Part shown: one piece after another, positions 44,455-55,767 of the stretch | How positions within the stretch are numbered: position 1 is the stretch's first letter | How the letters are laid out: each line of letters starts with the position of its first letter | DNA from: Phellopilus nigrolimitatus | Taxonomy: Eukaryota; Basidiomycota; Agaricomycetes; Hymenochaetales; Hymenochaetaceae | Length of the DNA: 64,000 nucleotides | Reading direction: 5' to 3' | Assembly (NCBI GenBank): GCA_021029095.1 | Contig: JAJOHG010000014.1 | Location: 62,001 to 126,000, forward strand | The notes under the pieces: model-generated | Databases searched by the model: none | What the model was told of the DNA's origin: nothing | What the model saw: only the letters and a program-made list of their open reading frames with translations | Translations under genes and position numbers: made by a program

Positions 44455-45687
44455 ATGAAGATGAAGGTGATGAACATATTAAGTTTAGAATTCCTTCAGC
44501 AGGGTGAGTTACAAATTTCTCAAATTTATCGCTTGATTCCACAATACATTTGCTTATTTATCTTGTACAGCACTGAAGTTGCTTTACTCTCAGCCATACC
44601 CCATATTGCTCATTTCTGCAACACGCTCCCAAGAATTCTGTGTCCTGTCATGCAGCCGACGTACAATATTGAGCAACCCGGTTATCTGATAGGCTACCAT
44701 TCGTTTCCGCCAGAAATCAGGCAGAGCACAATTTTGATGCTCAATCCTGGGCCGTATGGTACTGAAATGACGCTCCCCAGACCGCTCCCTTACGATAAGC
44801 ATATTTACGAGACAGAAGAGGTACACGCAACAAATAAGGCTGCTCGGTGTCACGTCGTATTCAAAGTTTACGTCGTGTTATACCACGCGGGGCTACCGAA
44901 CGAGCATCTCCTCCCTCTCAGCGGGTCAACATCGCCTCTCCAAGCCAAGGAGATTAAAAATCTTACCAAAGACGTCAAAAAGTGTGAGGGCCAAGCCAGT
45001 GTAAGGGAGCAGATGTACCCGTAAACTTTGCTACTTGGTGGCAGCGTTGATAGTAACGAGAACCAGAGAGTTCATTTTTGATGGAGTCAGAGCGTTCAGC
45101 ATGCTGATACGCAGACAGCTACCTCATTTTACGATTTATGGCCTCGACAAGTCTCAATCCACCCTGGCAGTAAGGTGAAATTATTGCCGGAAGATATTCT
45201 GGCAGCAAAGCACTACACACACAATTCTCTTAGCAGACTCGACTGGAATAATTTTGACTGTGTGTATATCGTTCTGCCACCCGTAGGGTCTCCAGTTGAT
45301 GTCTGGTAGCATCGCAGGTTATGGGCTCATACTGTGCGTCCAGACGATGATGATCTCCGCTCTTGCGATCGGTCCGTGATAAATGCTGGTGTTTTCAGAG
45401 AACATCATACCTATCCTTCGGACATCTTCATGGTCATGGGGTGGTACAGTCCTCATAGGTTCCAAAACTGGAGGAGCGAGAAATTCACTTCAGAGGAGAA
45501 ACAGGCGGTTTGCAAACAGTATTCTCTCTGTGAAGACCTAGAGATCATATATCCCTTGATAATAGCTAAACCCATACGCAATCAAGTGAATTTCATGAAT
45601 CCACCGGAGAATATATCCGTACAGTCAAGCAGTGACAATCCAGCTGTTTTGTTATTCATCCCCGGAGATCACGAAGTGAGCGAATGA
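44455..45687 (+). pseudogene. Hypothetical protein gene, probably broken
   Basis: 44455-45024 is open for 189 codons and reads naturally from about 44570 (LSAIPHIAHFCNTLPRILCP, TILMLNPGPYGTEMTLPRPL, YETEEVHATNKAARCHVVFK). After a stop, 45150-45305 (VKLLPEDILAAKHYTHNSLS, NFDCVYIVLPPVGSPVDVW) and 45309-45684 (DRSVINAGVFREHHTYPSD, NWRSEKFTSEEKQAVCKQYS) form one frame interrupted only by TAG at about 45307. I do not recognise a family. An alternative is a real gene with two introns that remove the stops; I found no convincing donor and acceptor for that. Confidence 0.4.
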
Positions 45688-45855
45688 ATGAAAGAGCCAC
45701 AGCAGGCAGAATTATATAGACATCCCAACTTTTAGAGCGCCCGCGGCTGGCGGTACAAATTTTGATACTAGCCCAGCTGAATCCTGACCTCACTCGAAGT
45801 GCCCCTTGGCAGCCCGCCACAACACAAATCGAAGTCAGACCGGCGCAGAACATAC
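45640..45855 (+). repeat. Dispersed about 210-bp repeat, copy 2
   Basis: Counterpart of 43437-43645, overlapping the last codons and 3' flank of the hypothetical gene at 44455-45687. Confidence 0.7.
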
Positions 45856-45929
45856 TGGACCGAGCCCAGCTCAGAAGATCACCGAACGCGGCCATCTCTG
45901 GCTATTTGACTCACGAATGCCGATTTTCC

Positions 45930-47045
45930 AGTCTGAAAGTGTCATGAGTAAGAGAACACGATAATAACAGTACGCACAACCGAAGACGATGGTGACGGCC
46001 ATGAGTATGCCAATGCCGCTGCCAATAGCGCCCATGAGGTCGGCGGAGGCAGAGAGGAGGCGCCGACGATGGTGTCACCGAAGGCAGCCGCTGTCAGAAT
46101 AACACGCTTCAGTTCCTTGTACATCGAACCCTCCCGGTGGCCGGCCATTACCATCTGCTGGTTTTTTGAGCTGCTTCGCATAGTTGCGCGGACCCGAGCC
46201 GGACACCTCACTCCAATCTTCGAGAAGAGCGCGCATACAGATATGATAAACGTGATATAGATCTTGGAGTGGATAGGGTCGAGCAACGCAGCACGAAGCA
46301 TATGAGGCGGGGACAAGCAGTAAACAATTCCACCGGTCGCCGAGAGCTGAGGTGAATCCTCGAGCGGCTCCCATAAACCAAGGATGCGCACGAGAAGGTT
46401 ATCCGGGAAGCGACTCGCGAGCATCTGGCTGACAATAAAGACGTTGCTCGTAAGAGCGCTCTCGAGCATGATCGGCATATTGCTGGTGTAGAAAAGTTTC
46501 ACGGGGTACGAGCCACGCTGACCACGGAAGCGATTGCTCTTGACGGGGATCTCGAGACGGAAACCTTGCAGGTAGATGACAGTGCCAAAAATGATAACGA
46601 TCGCAGTGAGGTTCATGATGTTCAGTAGGCGGTTGCGCCAGAATGCTTCGCGGAGAGCGCGATGACGGCACCCTCAAACTCTGGTCATGTCCGTTTGGCG
46701 AGAACCCTTCCAGATGATTGATTCACAGATATTTGTCCCAATGAACAGAGATATGCCCAAACCGAGACCATATCCCTTCTGAAGGAGCTCATCAAGATAA
46801 CAATAAGTGCGGCGGCCACGAGCTGGAGGATGTCTAATAGGCAAACACCGGGGCCAAGGGCAGAGGGTGAACTGCAGAGAACTGTGAGGACGTAGACAGT
46901 TGCCTGGCTGAGGGAATGACAAGCGCAAAAACTGTAGACGTGTCAGAAACCCATGGCTAACGATGACGAAATAAAAAATGAATACACACGCTTCTGCGAG
47001 CCACCAAAAAGAGTGCTATCTTTGCTGAAGCTGAAATTCTGTGAC
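45930..47045 (-). pseudogene. Sec61 alpha fragment 2
   Basis: Minus strand: [20 protein letters not shown] then [12 protein letters not shown] (46800-46700), and after an intron IMNLTAIVIIFGTVIYLQGF, RLEIPVKSNRFRGQRGSYPV, KLFYTSNMPIMLESALTSNV, FIVSQMLASRFPDNLLVRIL, DSPQLSATGGIVYCLSPPHM (46620-46290). Then a frame change gives WSEVSGSGPRNYAKQLKKPA, and MVMAGHREGSMYKELKRVI follows. A final shift near 46070 breaks the last helix. The [12 protein letters not shown] and KSNRFRGQRGSYP signatures are specific to the Sec61/SecY channel. It includes a decayed copy (46840-47045) of the exons seen intact-looking at 34.5 kb. The N-terminal third is missing. Confidence 0.85.
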
Positions 47046-47049
47046 CTCG

Positions 47050-48115
47050 TGAGTGAGGAGACTAAGACGAGGACCCGTTTACGGCTCGCTCGTTCTCCGT
47101 GTTGATATCCAGTCGTCCTTGGCCTCTCCGTCACCCTCGGCCTCTGCTTCATCCTCACTGTCGAAGAGCGCCTCCTCCTCCTCGACGTTCCCATCCCCAT
47201 CGCTGTCGAGCAGGTCCTTATTCATGTTCGGGCCACTGCTCCCACCTCCGGTAACCGCTGCCGCGGATCACGCGTGGGACTGGCTATGCTGGTGAGGAAG
47301 GGCGCGCGAGGAAGAACCGTTTGCATACTGCTCGCGGGTGAAGGTATGATAGCGCTGATATGGGGCGGTGTCGGCAGGCGTCTGTGCGCGGCCTGGCTTG
47401 CTAGTCCACTCGCGTTCGTTTTTGTGGCGGCTGAGGAATACGCCCGGCCCTGACTGAAATGAGTGTATGCCAAAGGATGCAGCCTCCCGTTCGTTGTTGC
47501 AGAGGCGTACGCAGATACTGGGGAACCGGTGCCCAAGCGGCTCAAGCCCGTTCGGCTCTCCTGGACGCGTCCGTGCTCCCAATAACGGGTCGCCGGCCTG
47601 GGGCGTGGCCAACCAACACATGCTGGCTCTGACCAACAAAATGCGCGAGTGCGGGTTGGACTGGGAATGCGCGAGTGCGGAGTGCGACGAGCGGTGCGCG
47701 ATCATCTGTGCTTGCTGGCTTGCGCTCACGGAGTCCAGCGTGCCGCGGCGCTCGATGCTCTTCATCTTCTTGCGGAACCGGTCCCACAGTCCCCGGCCCC
47801 TCAGGTTCAGGGCCGCACTTCTGCGCAGGGAGGCCACTGCCGGAAGTGCCGCAGCCTGGGATGCGGTTGCGCCTCCTGCAATAAGTAGCATGTCAGTATT
47901 TTTTATTTATTGGAAGAAAGGTCGGGTGTACGTACCTTGAGCACGCCGTCGCCGCCCTCTTCGTCTCTCTCCAGTGCGTCGACTAAGCACCCGTTCTTGT
48001 CGAACTCGAGCACGACGTACGGGCCACCGGTTCCGTGTGGGTCTATTCCTGGGGCGGGAGACGGTGCCAGCAGTCGAGCAGACCCGAATCGAATATGCAC
48101 GCACGCAGCTGCGGT
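47050..48115 (-). pseudogene. Unassigned fragment with a C2-like start
   Basis: Minus strand 48030-47945 reads GTGGPYVVLEFDKNGCLVDA LERDEEGG and ends at a GTACGT donor (47937-47932), resembling the first strands of a C2 domain. After the intron, 47885-47275 is open for about 200 codons (LWDRFRKKMKSIERRGTLDS and further), Ser/Arg-rich. An acidic piece (DLLDSDGDGNVEEEEALFDS) at 47220-47110 is out of frame. The family is unknown to me. Confidence 0.3.
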
Positions 48116-48409
48116 TTAGACGGTCGTGCCAGTGCGCGGGCGGTGTGTAGCGCAGCGCCCTTCGACTGGGCGGTTGAGCACGCATGGACGGCGGCGGCGA
48201 CGGGGGTTACTGCTGTTGCTGTTGCGGCGGTGGCTGCCGGTGTTGTTGTTGTTGCTGCTGCAGGCCGTACTCGTGCCGCCGTCGTCTCGGCGGCTTGTGT
48301 TTCTGTGCGCAACGGTCCGCGTGAGCTCGAGAAGATGGTGCAAGGGCACCAGCGCTTCTGCGTCCAGCCCGCGTCGTCGAAGAAGCCCGCGAAGAATGGA
48401 GAGCGTCCT

Positions 48410-49010
48410 CAGTCTCCATGTCCGGTCGCGCCGTCGTGGGTAGAGCGGGACACGGTGGTGCAGTGGTATCGACAGAACGCCTCCCGCATCGTGCGAGTAT
48501 CCTTCGATGCATCCTTCGACGCTTGCTTCGCCACCGCCTCCACTATCGGCACGACGCCATTCATCTCTGCGCTTATGATGTCGTCCCCCGAAACGATCTT
48601 GATCGAGAGCTGAGGAAGTAGATGGCGGGATTAATAAAACTATATCAATCCGTCAGTGTGTAGATCAAACTGCTAACACTGAAGCTGTTGCGCACCTTCT
48701 CACCGGAAAATTTGCGGTATGCCAGTTTGACATTGCCTATGCTGTTCACCCCGAGCGTCTTTCCGAGTGTGTAGTCTCCCAGTGTACGAATCGAACTGCG
48801 CGGTTTCTGGGTACGGATGTTTGTGCTCGAGCGGCGTCTGCGAGGCTGCGGGCGCATGCGTCTCGCCACCATCACCGCCGGCAGGGACGTACTGCTGGGG
48901 AGCCATCGGCATTGATAGTAGTCATGGCCGTGCGCTATTCACGGATGGCGGGCGGGCGGTAGGGTGGACATGCGTTCGGGGCGCTGAAGCAGTCGTAAGC
49001 ATTGCGCTCG
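48410..49010 (-). pseudogene. KIN1-like kinase fragment, copy F
   Basis: G-loop region TLGDYTLGKTLGVNSIGNVK (48785-48725) with two of the loop glycines replaced. The leader SMPMAPQQYVPAGGDGGETH is in the next frame. After the intron comes KQASKDASKDTRTMREA near 48560-48500, then the same foreign tail as copy E (TARPDMETED), here frameshifted. The polyQ-like CAG stretch at 48190-48265 on the minus strand belongs to that tail. Confidence 0.65.
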
Positions 49011-49425
49011 CGTTCAGACGTTTTCACTACGTACATATGTCTTTGGAAATCTAATACTTCTACGCGACCGGATTCGCCAGCGCAAGATGGCCCAGCGCGA
49101 CATGCTGTGGCGAAGTTGCTGTTGCTGTTGCTGTTGCTGTTGTTGCTGCTGCTGCTGCTGCAGCCGTCGATGCGTGATCCTCGCACCTAGATGGATAGTT
49201 TACGGATCTGTACGCTAAAAGCATGAAGAAAACGAAACGACTTACGAATAGACAGTGACACGCGGAGCGTAGTCGAGAAGCCGAGTGATCGAGAGGTCGA
49301 GACGAAGACGAAGCTAGAAGATCGACATGACGAGGACGACGCACATCGCTTTCCTCGGGCTGTGCCGAACAGCGATCAAGTCGTGACTGGGTGACATCAC
49401 AGTCAGCGTGCCATGTATGAATTGA
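48480..49425 (+). repeat. Composite kinase/MDM20 repeat, copy F
   Basis: Kinase start (-), GTT/GCT tract at 49115-49163, linker (TTTACGGATCTGTACGCTAA near 49199), hairpin remnant at 49348-49373 (both arms mutated) and the end block CAGTCAGCGTGCCA at 49400, after which the sequence is unrelated. Confidence 0.7.
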
Positions 49426-49429
49426 TTCA

Positions 49430-50060
49430 AAAGAAATTTATTATATTTAGTTATGTATTTTACAACATTGAAACTACAAATGGACGGTTCGAGGGTAAAT
49501 ACGGTTGATGGGATGATACGGAGTGCTGACCGGCTTATCGCAGGTGGCAGGGGAATGTCTCCCGCTGACTATTCTCTTGCTTCCATCTCCTTTCTCGACG
49601 TGCGTGGTGGGGGTGACGCGGTGGCCTCGACACGCGTGGTGGTAAAGGGATTTGAACACGACCTGTAGGTAGATAAGTATGATAAGAATAGATAACGAAG
49701 GCGGTATGAAAGAACGCACAATAGCCCAGATGCTAAAGTCTGACCAGGAAAGTGTCGACCGCCTCTAACCACACTGGTTACGGGCTCTCGGTGAGATCGA
49801 ACTGCAGCGCGGTGAGCGCAGGACTGCATTCTCTAAAGCCAAGCATTGGGAATTCACCCCACTTCATGTCCGTGAGTGAGCAAAATTGGCCTCCTCCGCA
49901 GGATTTTCGAATAACGAGGACTTGGTACTCGTGGTTGAGCTGGTCGTAGACAGTGAAGGTGTAGATAGGGACGACGTGGCAACGCTGGAGCGAGCGAGCG
50001 AGCGAGCGAGACACGGTCAATGAGTTTGCAATTCCTTTGTGCACAGGTTCATTGCCGGTT
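49430..50060 (-). other. Possible small coding fragment, unrecognised
   Basis: Minus strand 49975-49780 is open and protein-like (VVPIYTFTVYDQLNHEYQVL, VIRKSCGGGQFCSL, MKWGEFPMLGFRECSPALTA), preceded by a (GAGC)n/(GCTC)n tetranucleotide run at about 49988-50010. The rest, 49430-49780, shows no clear gene. Confidence 0.3.
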
Positions 50061-52278
50061 CCATCTTGGGCTTCGTCTGCCGTTGGAATTGACTATCAGT
50101 CCTAAAAAGCCGATGGTCCGAGTACCTTCGATACCTGGCCACACCGGTGAAGTTTTCTCGGAACCACTAGATAGTCCACTGTCTCATCATTATTAAGAAT
50201 GCTCGTTCGGAAATGCATGTCGGGAGGCGTATGTTGAACCGACCGCAGTGAAGGCTCGGACTTCACATGCAAGCGCAGTATTCAAATCGAAGCGCGACTT
50301 GCCAAGCGCAACCGCACGACATCCCCTAGTGTTGACTCGTACAATAACGATTTCAGACGTGGGCCTCAACAGTCACCTGCCAATGCTGAACGATAATCGA
50401 AACCACAGGACAATTTGATGCGTTACAAAGGACAACGTACTTCTGTCAGCTTCGACGCATTGATTTGGGTACCAGGACCATATCTGTCCGCTTTGATCCT
50501 ACAGTTCGTGCACATATGACGAGCATTTGTTTTTTCTGTCTGCGCAAGACCTCAATCCATCCGGTTTTCTAGTCAAGGTGTCAAAAAATCTCGGCAAGCA
50601 ACAGCAGTATTTTCAAATCAAAGGTAATTCTACCTCTGTGTTAGACTTTATAGCTGACGAAGAACTAATTCCAAGGTATAAAGACTCATTCGCTCTGCCA
50701 GCGTCTAAATCAGTCGCGCAAGCCCCGACAGACCTTAGGCCGAGAAAAGCACTGCTACCGAAGAAAAGAAATCCTATTCATAGCACCAGGGACATGAGAT
50801 AAAAGGCGAGCGAGGACAACCTTCTGAGCTCAGTTTCAGTTATTGACTTGTAGCTTCGATGGCGGGGATACAGATCGATGTGCTGGTAGAATTCTCGCTT
50901 TGTCTTTGTCTTCGTGACCAAGTCCATCTCAACACTGGTGTTGTCGATGTACAGTGAAACTGCACCAAGTTCGTTTAACCGCCCTAGCCAGTGTTTCCCG
51001 CAGAAGCCAAGATTCCAGACAAGGACAAAGACCAGGGCCGAGTTTCAGTTTCTCCAATTGAAATTCGAGCTTCAAATATGCGCAAGCATGCAACTCTAAA
51101 CGTCAACAGGAGACCTAGTGCGAGCCAGCACACGCCTTTCGTCGCTCGTCTTTGCTCAGAATTCCTTCATAGCCCCATCTCCGCATGGCCACCTTACTTC
51201 TCCCGACTGCTTATCCTCGCGCTGCTGCTTGTACTAGATGCATTCAAAATAGCAGTTTGCGGCAAGAAGCACGGTATTCTCTTTTTGTACGTTTTCTCCA
51301 TGGTGAGGTCGAATGTCAGGTCGAGGAAGCCGATTAGACCGCACGGCGTGGTCAACACCAGCGATAAATGAGGACTAATAACTCGCCAGCAGTGACGACA
51401 TTCCGTGGCAAGAAGAAGCGCGTGTCGTCGTTCTCACGATCGATGACAACAATATTTCCTTTTCGCTTTCAGGCTGTCCATCCGGATTCCCTTTTCCGCC
51501 CGAACAAGTTACATTTTGAAGTTGTCTGTCGTGCTCTTACCTGCCTATGACTGGCAGCAAATTTGCTTTATGGGTGTCTATCTGTGTCCTTACCGGCTTG
51601 CGACTAGCGTTTAGAATCTCTGGTCTCATGTGCACACTCTTATCCTCAACGCAACGGGCGTCCTGAAGTTTCTTAGTCAAATGTATTCCGTGCTTAACTC
51701 GATCACGGCTTTAGCAGTTACAGAGCGGTGCCACATGTCTTTCGTGGTGAGCTCACAATACCACCATTGTTTAAATAAAACTCAGCTGGACTTGAACTCG
51801 CTCGGCAGTGAACCACGATACGCACTCAGATACTGTGCGAACATGTTTTGTTTAGGAACCCATGGGAGAGTGAGAAAACTCTCGAATCTGCAGTCGGGTC
51901 TTAATTGATTTCGTATCTCTACCACAATTTTAGGTTTTCAAAAAACTCGATCAATCCTTCAAGCGTCAGAATAATAGGTGCCATCAACTCGGCAATAAAA
52001 CGAAATTTACTTATCACGTTTCGAGCATACACATCTGTCACACAGACCGATCACATAAGTTCAGAATCTGTTTTTGGTCCAAGAAAGACGGCGAGGCAGC
52101 ACCTCTTGTAGTTCCATGTACATTCGGTGATCATTGTGTATCAAGCGGAACACAGCTATCATAATCCAATACACAATCGCGAATGGCTACCATTCGTGAA
52201 TGAATGTTGAAATGCTTATTAACGTGGACTACCTACAAGGAGATAATTCATGAGTAGAGGCACTTCTGAGCAAGCTGG
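50061..52278. other. 2.2 kb AT-richer region without a recognisable gene
   Basis: Several frames of 60-130 codons exist, e.g. 50527-50802 (GFLVKVSKNLGKQQQYFQIK) and 50991-51371 (including the hydrophobic SAWPPYFSRLLILALLLVLD). None has homology I can see or convincing splice sites. Base composition is clearly more AT-rich than the left half of the window, so this may be old transposon-derived DNA. Confidence 0.4.
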
Positions 52279-55049
52279 TCATTGCGTGTCGCCCGGTGGC
52301 TGATAACAAGTGCACGACGGATCTTCATCAGCACCTTTCATCCACTCGGCATAAGTAACCGGGGGAGCAGTTATAGCAGCTACCTGTGTCGTAACATCGG
52401 CTGCTTCTAATTTCTCCTGGAATGACAGCTTGCGCCATTTAATGTTGGCCAATTTCTGTTGAGCAGTGACCTCTGCGCTCGCATCATGAAAACAAGTTCC
52501 AATTCCTTGACAGTGAGTTCGAAATTCCTTGTCTTCGATATAATCAAGGACCTCCATCATTGTGCTTGGTTCTATGATGAATGACCGTTTCGCACCCAGA
52601 ATTTTCTCCCAAGAACCCTTCCTCCAATCAGCCAGAATGTCTCCCTTCTTGGGTATCTTGTATCCTTTATACCCAACGCCATGCCAGACAACGACATAGA
52701 AGAGAGACTCCAGATCGTGATGAAGCGCACGGGTAAAATCTTTGTCGTTTAAGTTCAGCACCTCTCGAGCCATGAACAGCGCTGTCCCAGTGCGGTGGTT
52801 GCTTGACTGCTTAAACGGAAAGTACGACGCCAGATCGAAATCGAGCAGGACGGCGACGATCTCGTTTTTGTCATTCTTATAGAATGCGATGTTACTGATA
52901 CTGATGTCCCCGTGCAGCATCTTCAATCGAACGAATAGCGTATGTAGACCTGTGATACGTTTAATAACTACCTCTGCCCTGAAAAAAAAAAAAAGAAGAC
53001 ACATCACTCACATCTAGCGATCTTGACTATCACACTCCAGAAGTCCTTCGGTCCGAGAATATAAATAGGAAAGTACTCCCTCATGACGAGAGCCCGAAAC
53101 TCCCTCACTTTGAAAATCTCGCCCTTTGTCACACAGGCGTCTCGAAGCATGGCGACTGGTGTCATGTCCTTCACCATAGCTTTCCAAAATATCTCCGGAA
53201 TGTGCTCGATAATATCGAGCAGTGTTCGCGCATCCAGGATGAATTTGTCCTCGTTTTTCCGAGTCTTGGCTTGCCAACTGAATGTGATCACTAGTTTATA
53301 TCCATCTATGTTCGCTTTGATGACGGACGTTCCGCGTCCAATTAAACAGTACGGGGAGGCTAGCTTCTCCCCCAAAACGATCTTGCCGATGTCCAACGGT
53401 GTGTCGGAGCCTTTGACAGGTTCCAGCAGACCAAATTGCAGTTTGTTCGTAGATTCGTCCGTGAAATCAAATGGATTACAGTATCCCATGATCTCGTTGA
53501 AACCGAGGTCAGGAAGGTCGCGATAGAACATAAGGAGAAAAAGGGTGAAATATGTTGGATTACTCGCGATGTCGAAAGGGTCCGCTTCAATGATCGCCGA
53601 GCGATGGTAGAAAAACAAAGTGATATCGTTTCCCTCGACAAGAACTCCAAAGGCGAATTTACGGTCGCCGCGGGCGCTAAACACCTCTGCAACGTAGCTC
53701 GCAAGTTGGAAGCTCACTGAATTGGCGGTTTTTGGGGGCTTTAGGTATGTTCGCGGATGCTGGAGGCTCCGTTGTTGCTCCTGACATATGCTCGCGATAA
53801 GCGCTGCAGCGCATGACGACTTCCGATGGACCTTCCGATGTAGGCGTGTTCATAGATACATCGCCGGTAGGCATGCCGATGTCGCTCGGTCCTCCCGAAG
53901 ATCCTTGACCTCCGTCTGTGGACATGGGCGGTATCTTAATCGCACTCGACTTCCTAGGCCTTCCAGAATTAGATGCATTCCCTGTAGGTTGTCTGGAGGA
54001 ACTGCCCGTGTCGCGCTTGGAGGAACTGCCCGTGCCGCGCTTGGAGGAACTGCTCGTGCCGCATTTGGAGGAACTACCCTTGTCACGCTCAGAGGAACTA
54101 CCCCTGCCACGCTTGGACGAACTAGCGGAGCTGCGCTTCCCACTCGAATACTCTTCGTCTGCCTCGTCCTCTGCAGGGCGCTTCCTTCCTTTCCCTTTAC
54201 TCGTTTGACCCGACCTCGATGTGTCTGTCGACCCTATCTCCCCGGATCGTTCTCCATTACTAACATCCTCCTCGTCCGCCTTCTCCGAAGTGCTGTTAAC
54301 CTTTTGCTTGAATTCGAAGGGCAGCAATGTACTTAGCCATTTAACTCGGACCTGCGTCAATCCGCCTCGATCTTCGGACTTGCCCTTGGCGAATGAATCC
54401 GCCTCGATGGCATCTTTAGACTGGGCTCCGGAGACACCGTTCACGTCCGCATCTCCTGTGTCCAGGATGGCGTCAGAGGCCTCTACAGCTCCAGCGGCAT
54501 CCTTCGCGCCCGCGCTTGCCTCGTGTTTGTGCTTCCTATCAGCCTTCCGACGACCCGCGTCGACCTTCTCCATGTCCTTTTTCCCATAGGCATTGTCCGG
54601 AGCTAGCACGACATCGGGTTTCCTGTCTGCATAACCGCCAGGCATCTTCTCCTTCTCAACTTGAAGCAGCTTGATCCTCCTTTCGTTCGCCATGTTTCTC
54701 TCGGATTCGGCACGTTTGAGAATCATATTCCCCATATTCACGAACGGTTTGTACAACTGATCCTCCTTTCGATGAGCCACAAACTTTCTCAACTCCGTCT
54801 TGTACTCCTCGCTGTTATGTACGGCCCAGAGTTCGACGTCATTCAGAAGTTTAGCGTGTTCTTCTTCCGTGAGATTGAAAGCAAGTTTCAGGAAGTCGTT
54901 AAAAGGGATCCCCTTGCACGTATATTTGAGAACGTCATTTCTGAGATCGTCGTCCATGCTTTCTTTCGTGTACTTCTCTGACTTGGCACGGGCCTTGGAC
55001 GGTGTACTATGCACGGACTGGGCCGACTCGTCCGGCTGGGCCGTTTCTG
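52279..55049 (-). CDS. FunK1-family fungal protein kinase
   Basis: Provisional model: exons 55049-53860, 53780-53008 and 52978-52279, about 886 visible residues; the 5' exon and start codon are unresolved (acceptor TTTGCAG at 55056-55050). The last two exons hold the fungal-specific kinase fold: AEVFSARGDRKFAFGVLVEG near its start, the catalytic loop LHGDISISNIAFY (HRD replaced by HGD, as this family tolerates), the metal site VAVLLDFDLAS, GTALFMAREVL and HHDLESLFYVVVWHGVGY. The N-terminal half has a charged region and about seven 8-residue repeats of the SSSKRGTG type near 53996-54125. FunK1 kinases are greatly expanded in agaricomycetes and often tied to multicellular development. The second intron would be only 29 nt. 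Confidence 0.75.
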
Positions 55050-55255
55050 CTGCAAAGGTTCATAAAGTCAGGATATGTGACACTTTCAGAGAGCGTGTCA
55101 AGTCGCCGACGCAGTGTCACGTGAATGTTCTGGTGGCTGTGGTGGTTTTTCACAATGACAAAGTTAGGGCCGGCCTTTACGCGTGCGCACGTGTCGTTGC
55201 TCTTTTCGTCGGCCGCTGGACTGGAAAATTAAATTCTATCAGAGTCTATATCTGA

Positions 55256-55767
55256 CCCTTATCTTATAAACTCATCTACTGCTGGGAACTTGAATGCTCA
55301 AAAATACTCACAGACGCCGGATGCGCTCGGTGGGGTCGGATGAGTCTATAGCTAAACCAGCGTGCGTATCAGCGTGGTTTTCATCAATCTCGTATCAGTT
55401 GCTGCTAAAGGGAACTCGCCGCCGTCTGAAATGAATCTTGGACTGGATACCTCTAGAAAGCGAACGACAGGATACCATTGCCTGCCCTTTCTGGACGGAT
55501 AATCAACCGATTGCAATATTTGCAAATTCAATCTCTTGATGTATATTCACGTACAATACTTATACAATGCACTCTCCCAAGAAGCCAAACCGAGTCTCAA
55601 CTGTGGAAACGAAGAATGGGCCTCATGGTCAGATTCTTTCTTAGGTCTCGGCTTACTGTTGCCGTCTCATACATAAGTCTCGTGCGAGGTTTTCGACAGG
55701 TATGGGGCCTACCATGCCTATGCTGCGATCTCCATCTTCTTCGACGCGTCTCTTGAAAGTAGTAATG
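55256..55767. other. Intergenic, nothing recognised
   Basis: No frame longer than about 90 codons with protein character. It lies between the 5' side of the FunK1 gene and the hydrolase fragment, and may include the FunK1 promoter and missing first exon. Confidence 0.5.

Noticed and set aside
1724..49163. Reading the GTT/GCT tracts as conserved polyglutamine or polyleucine proteins
   Set aside because: The tract is in a different frame relative to its surroundings in each copy, and stops lie close by; it is a microsatellite in a linker.
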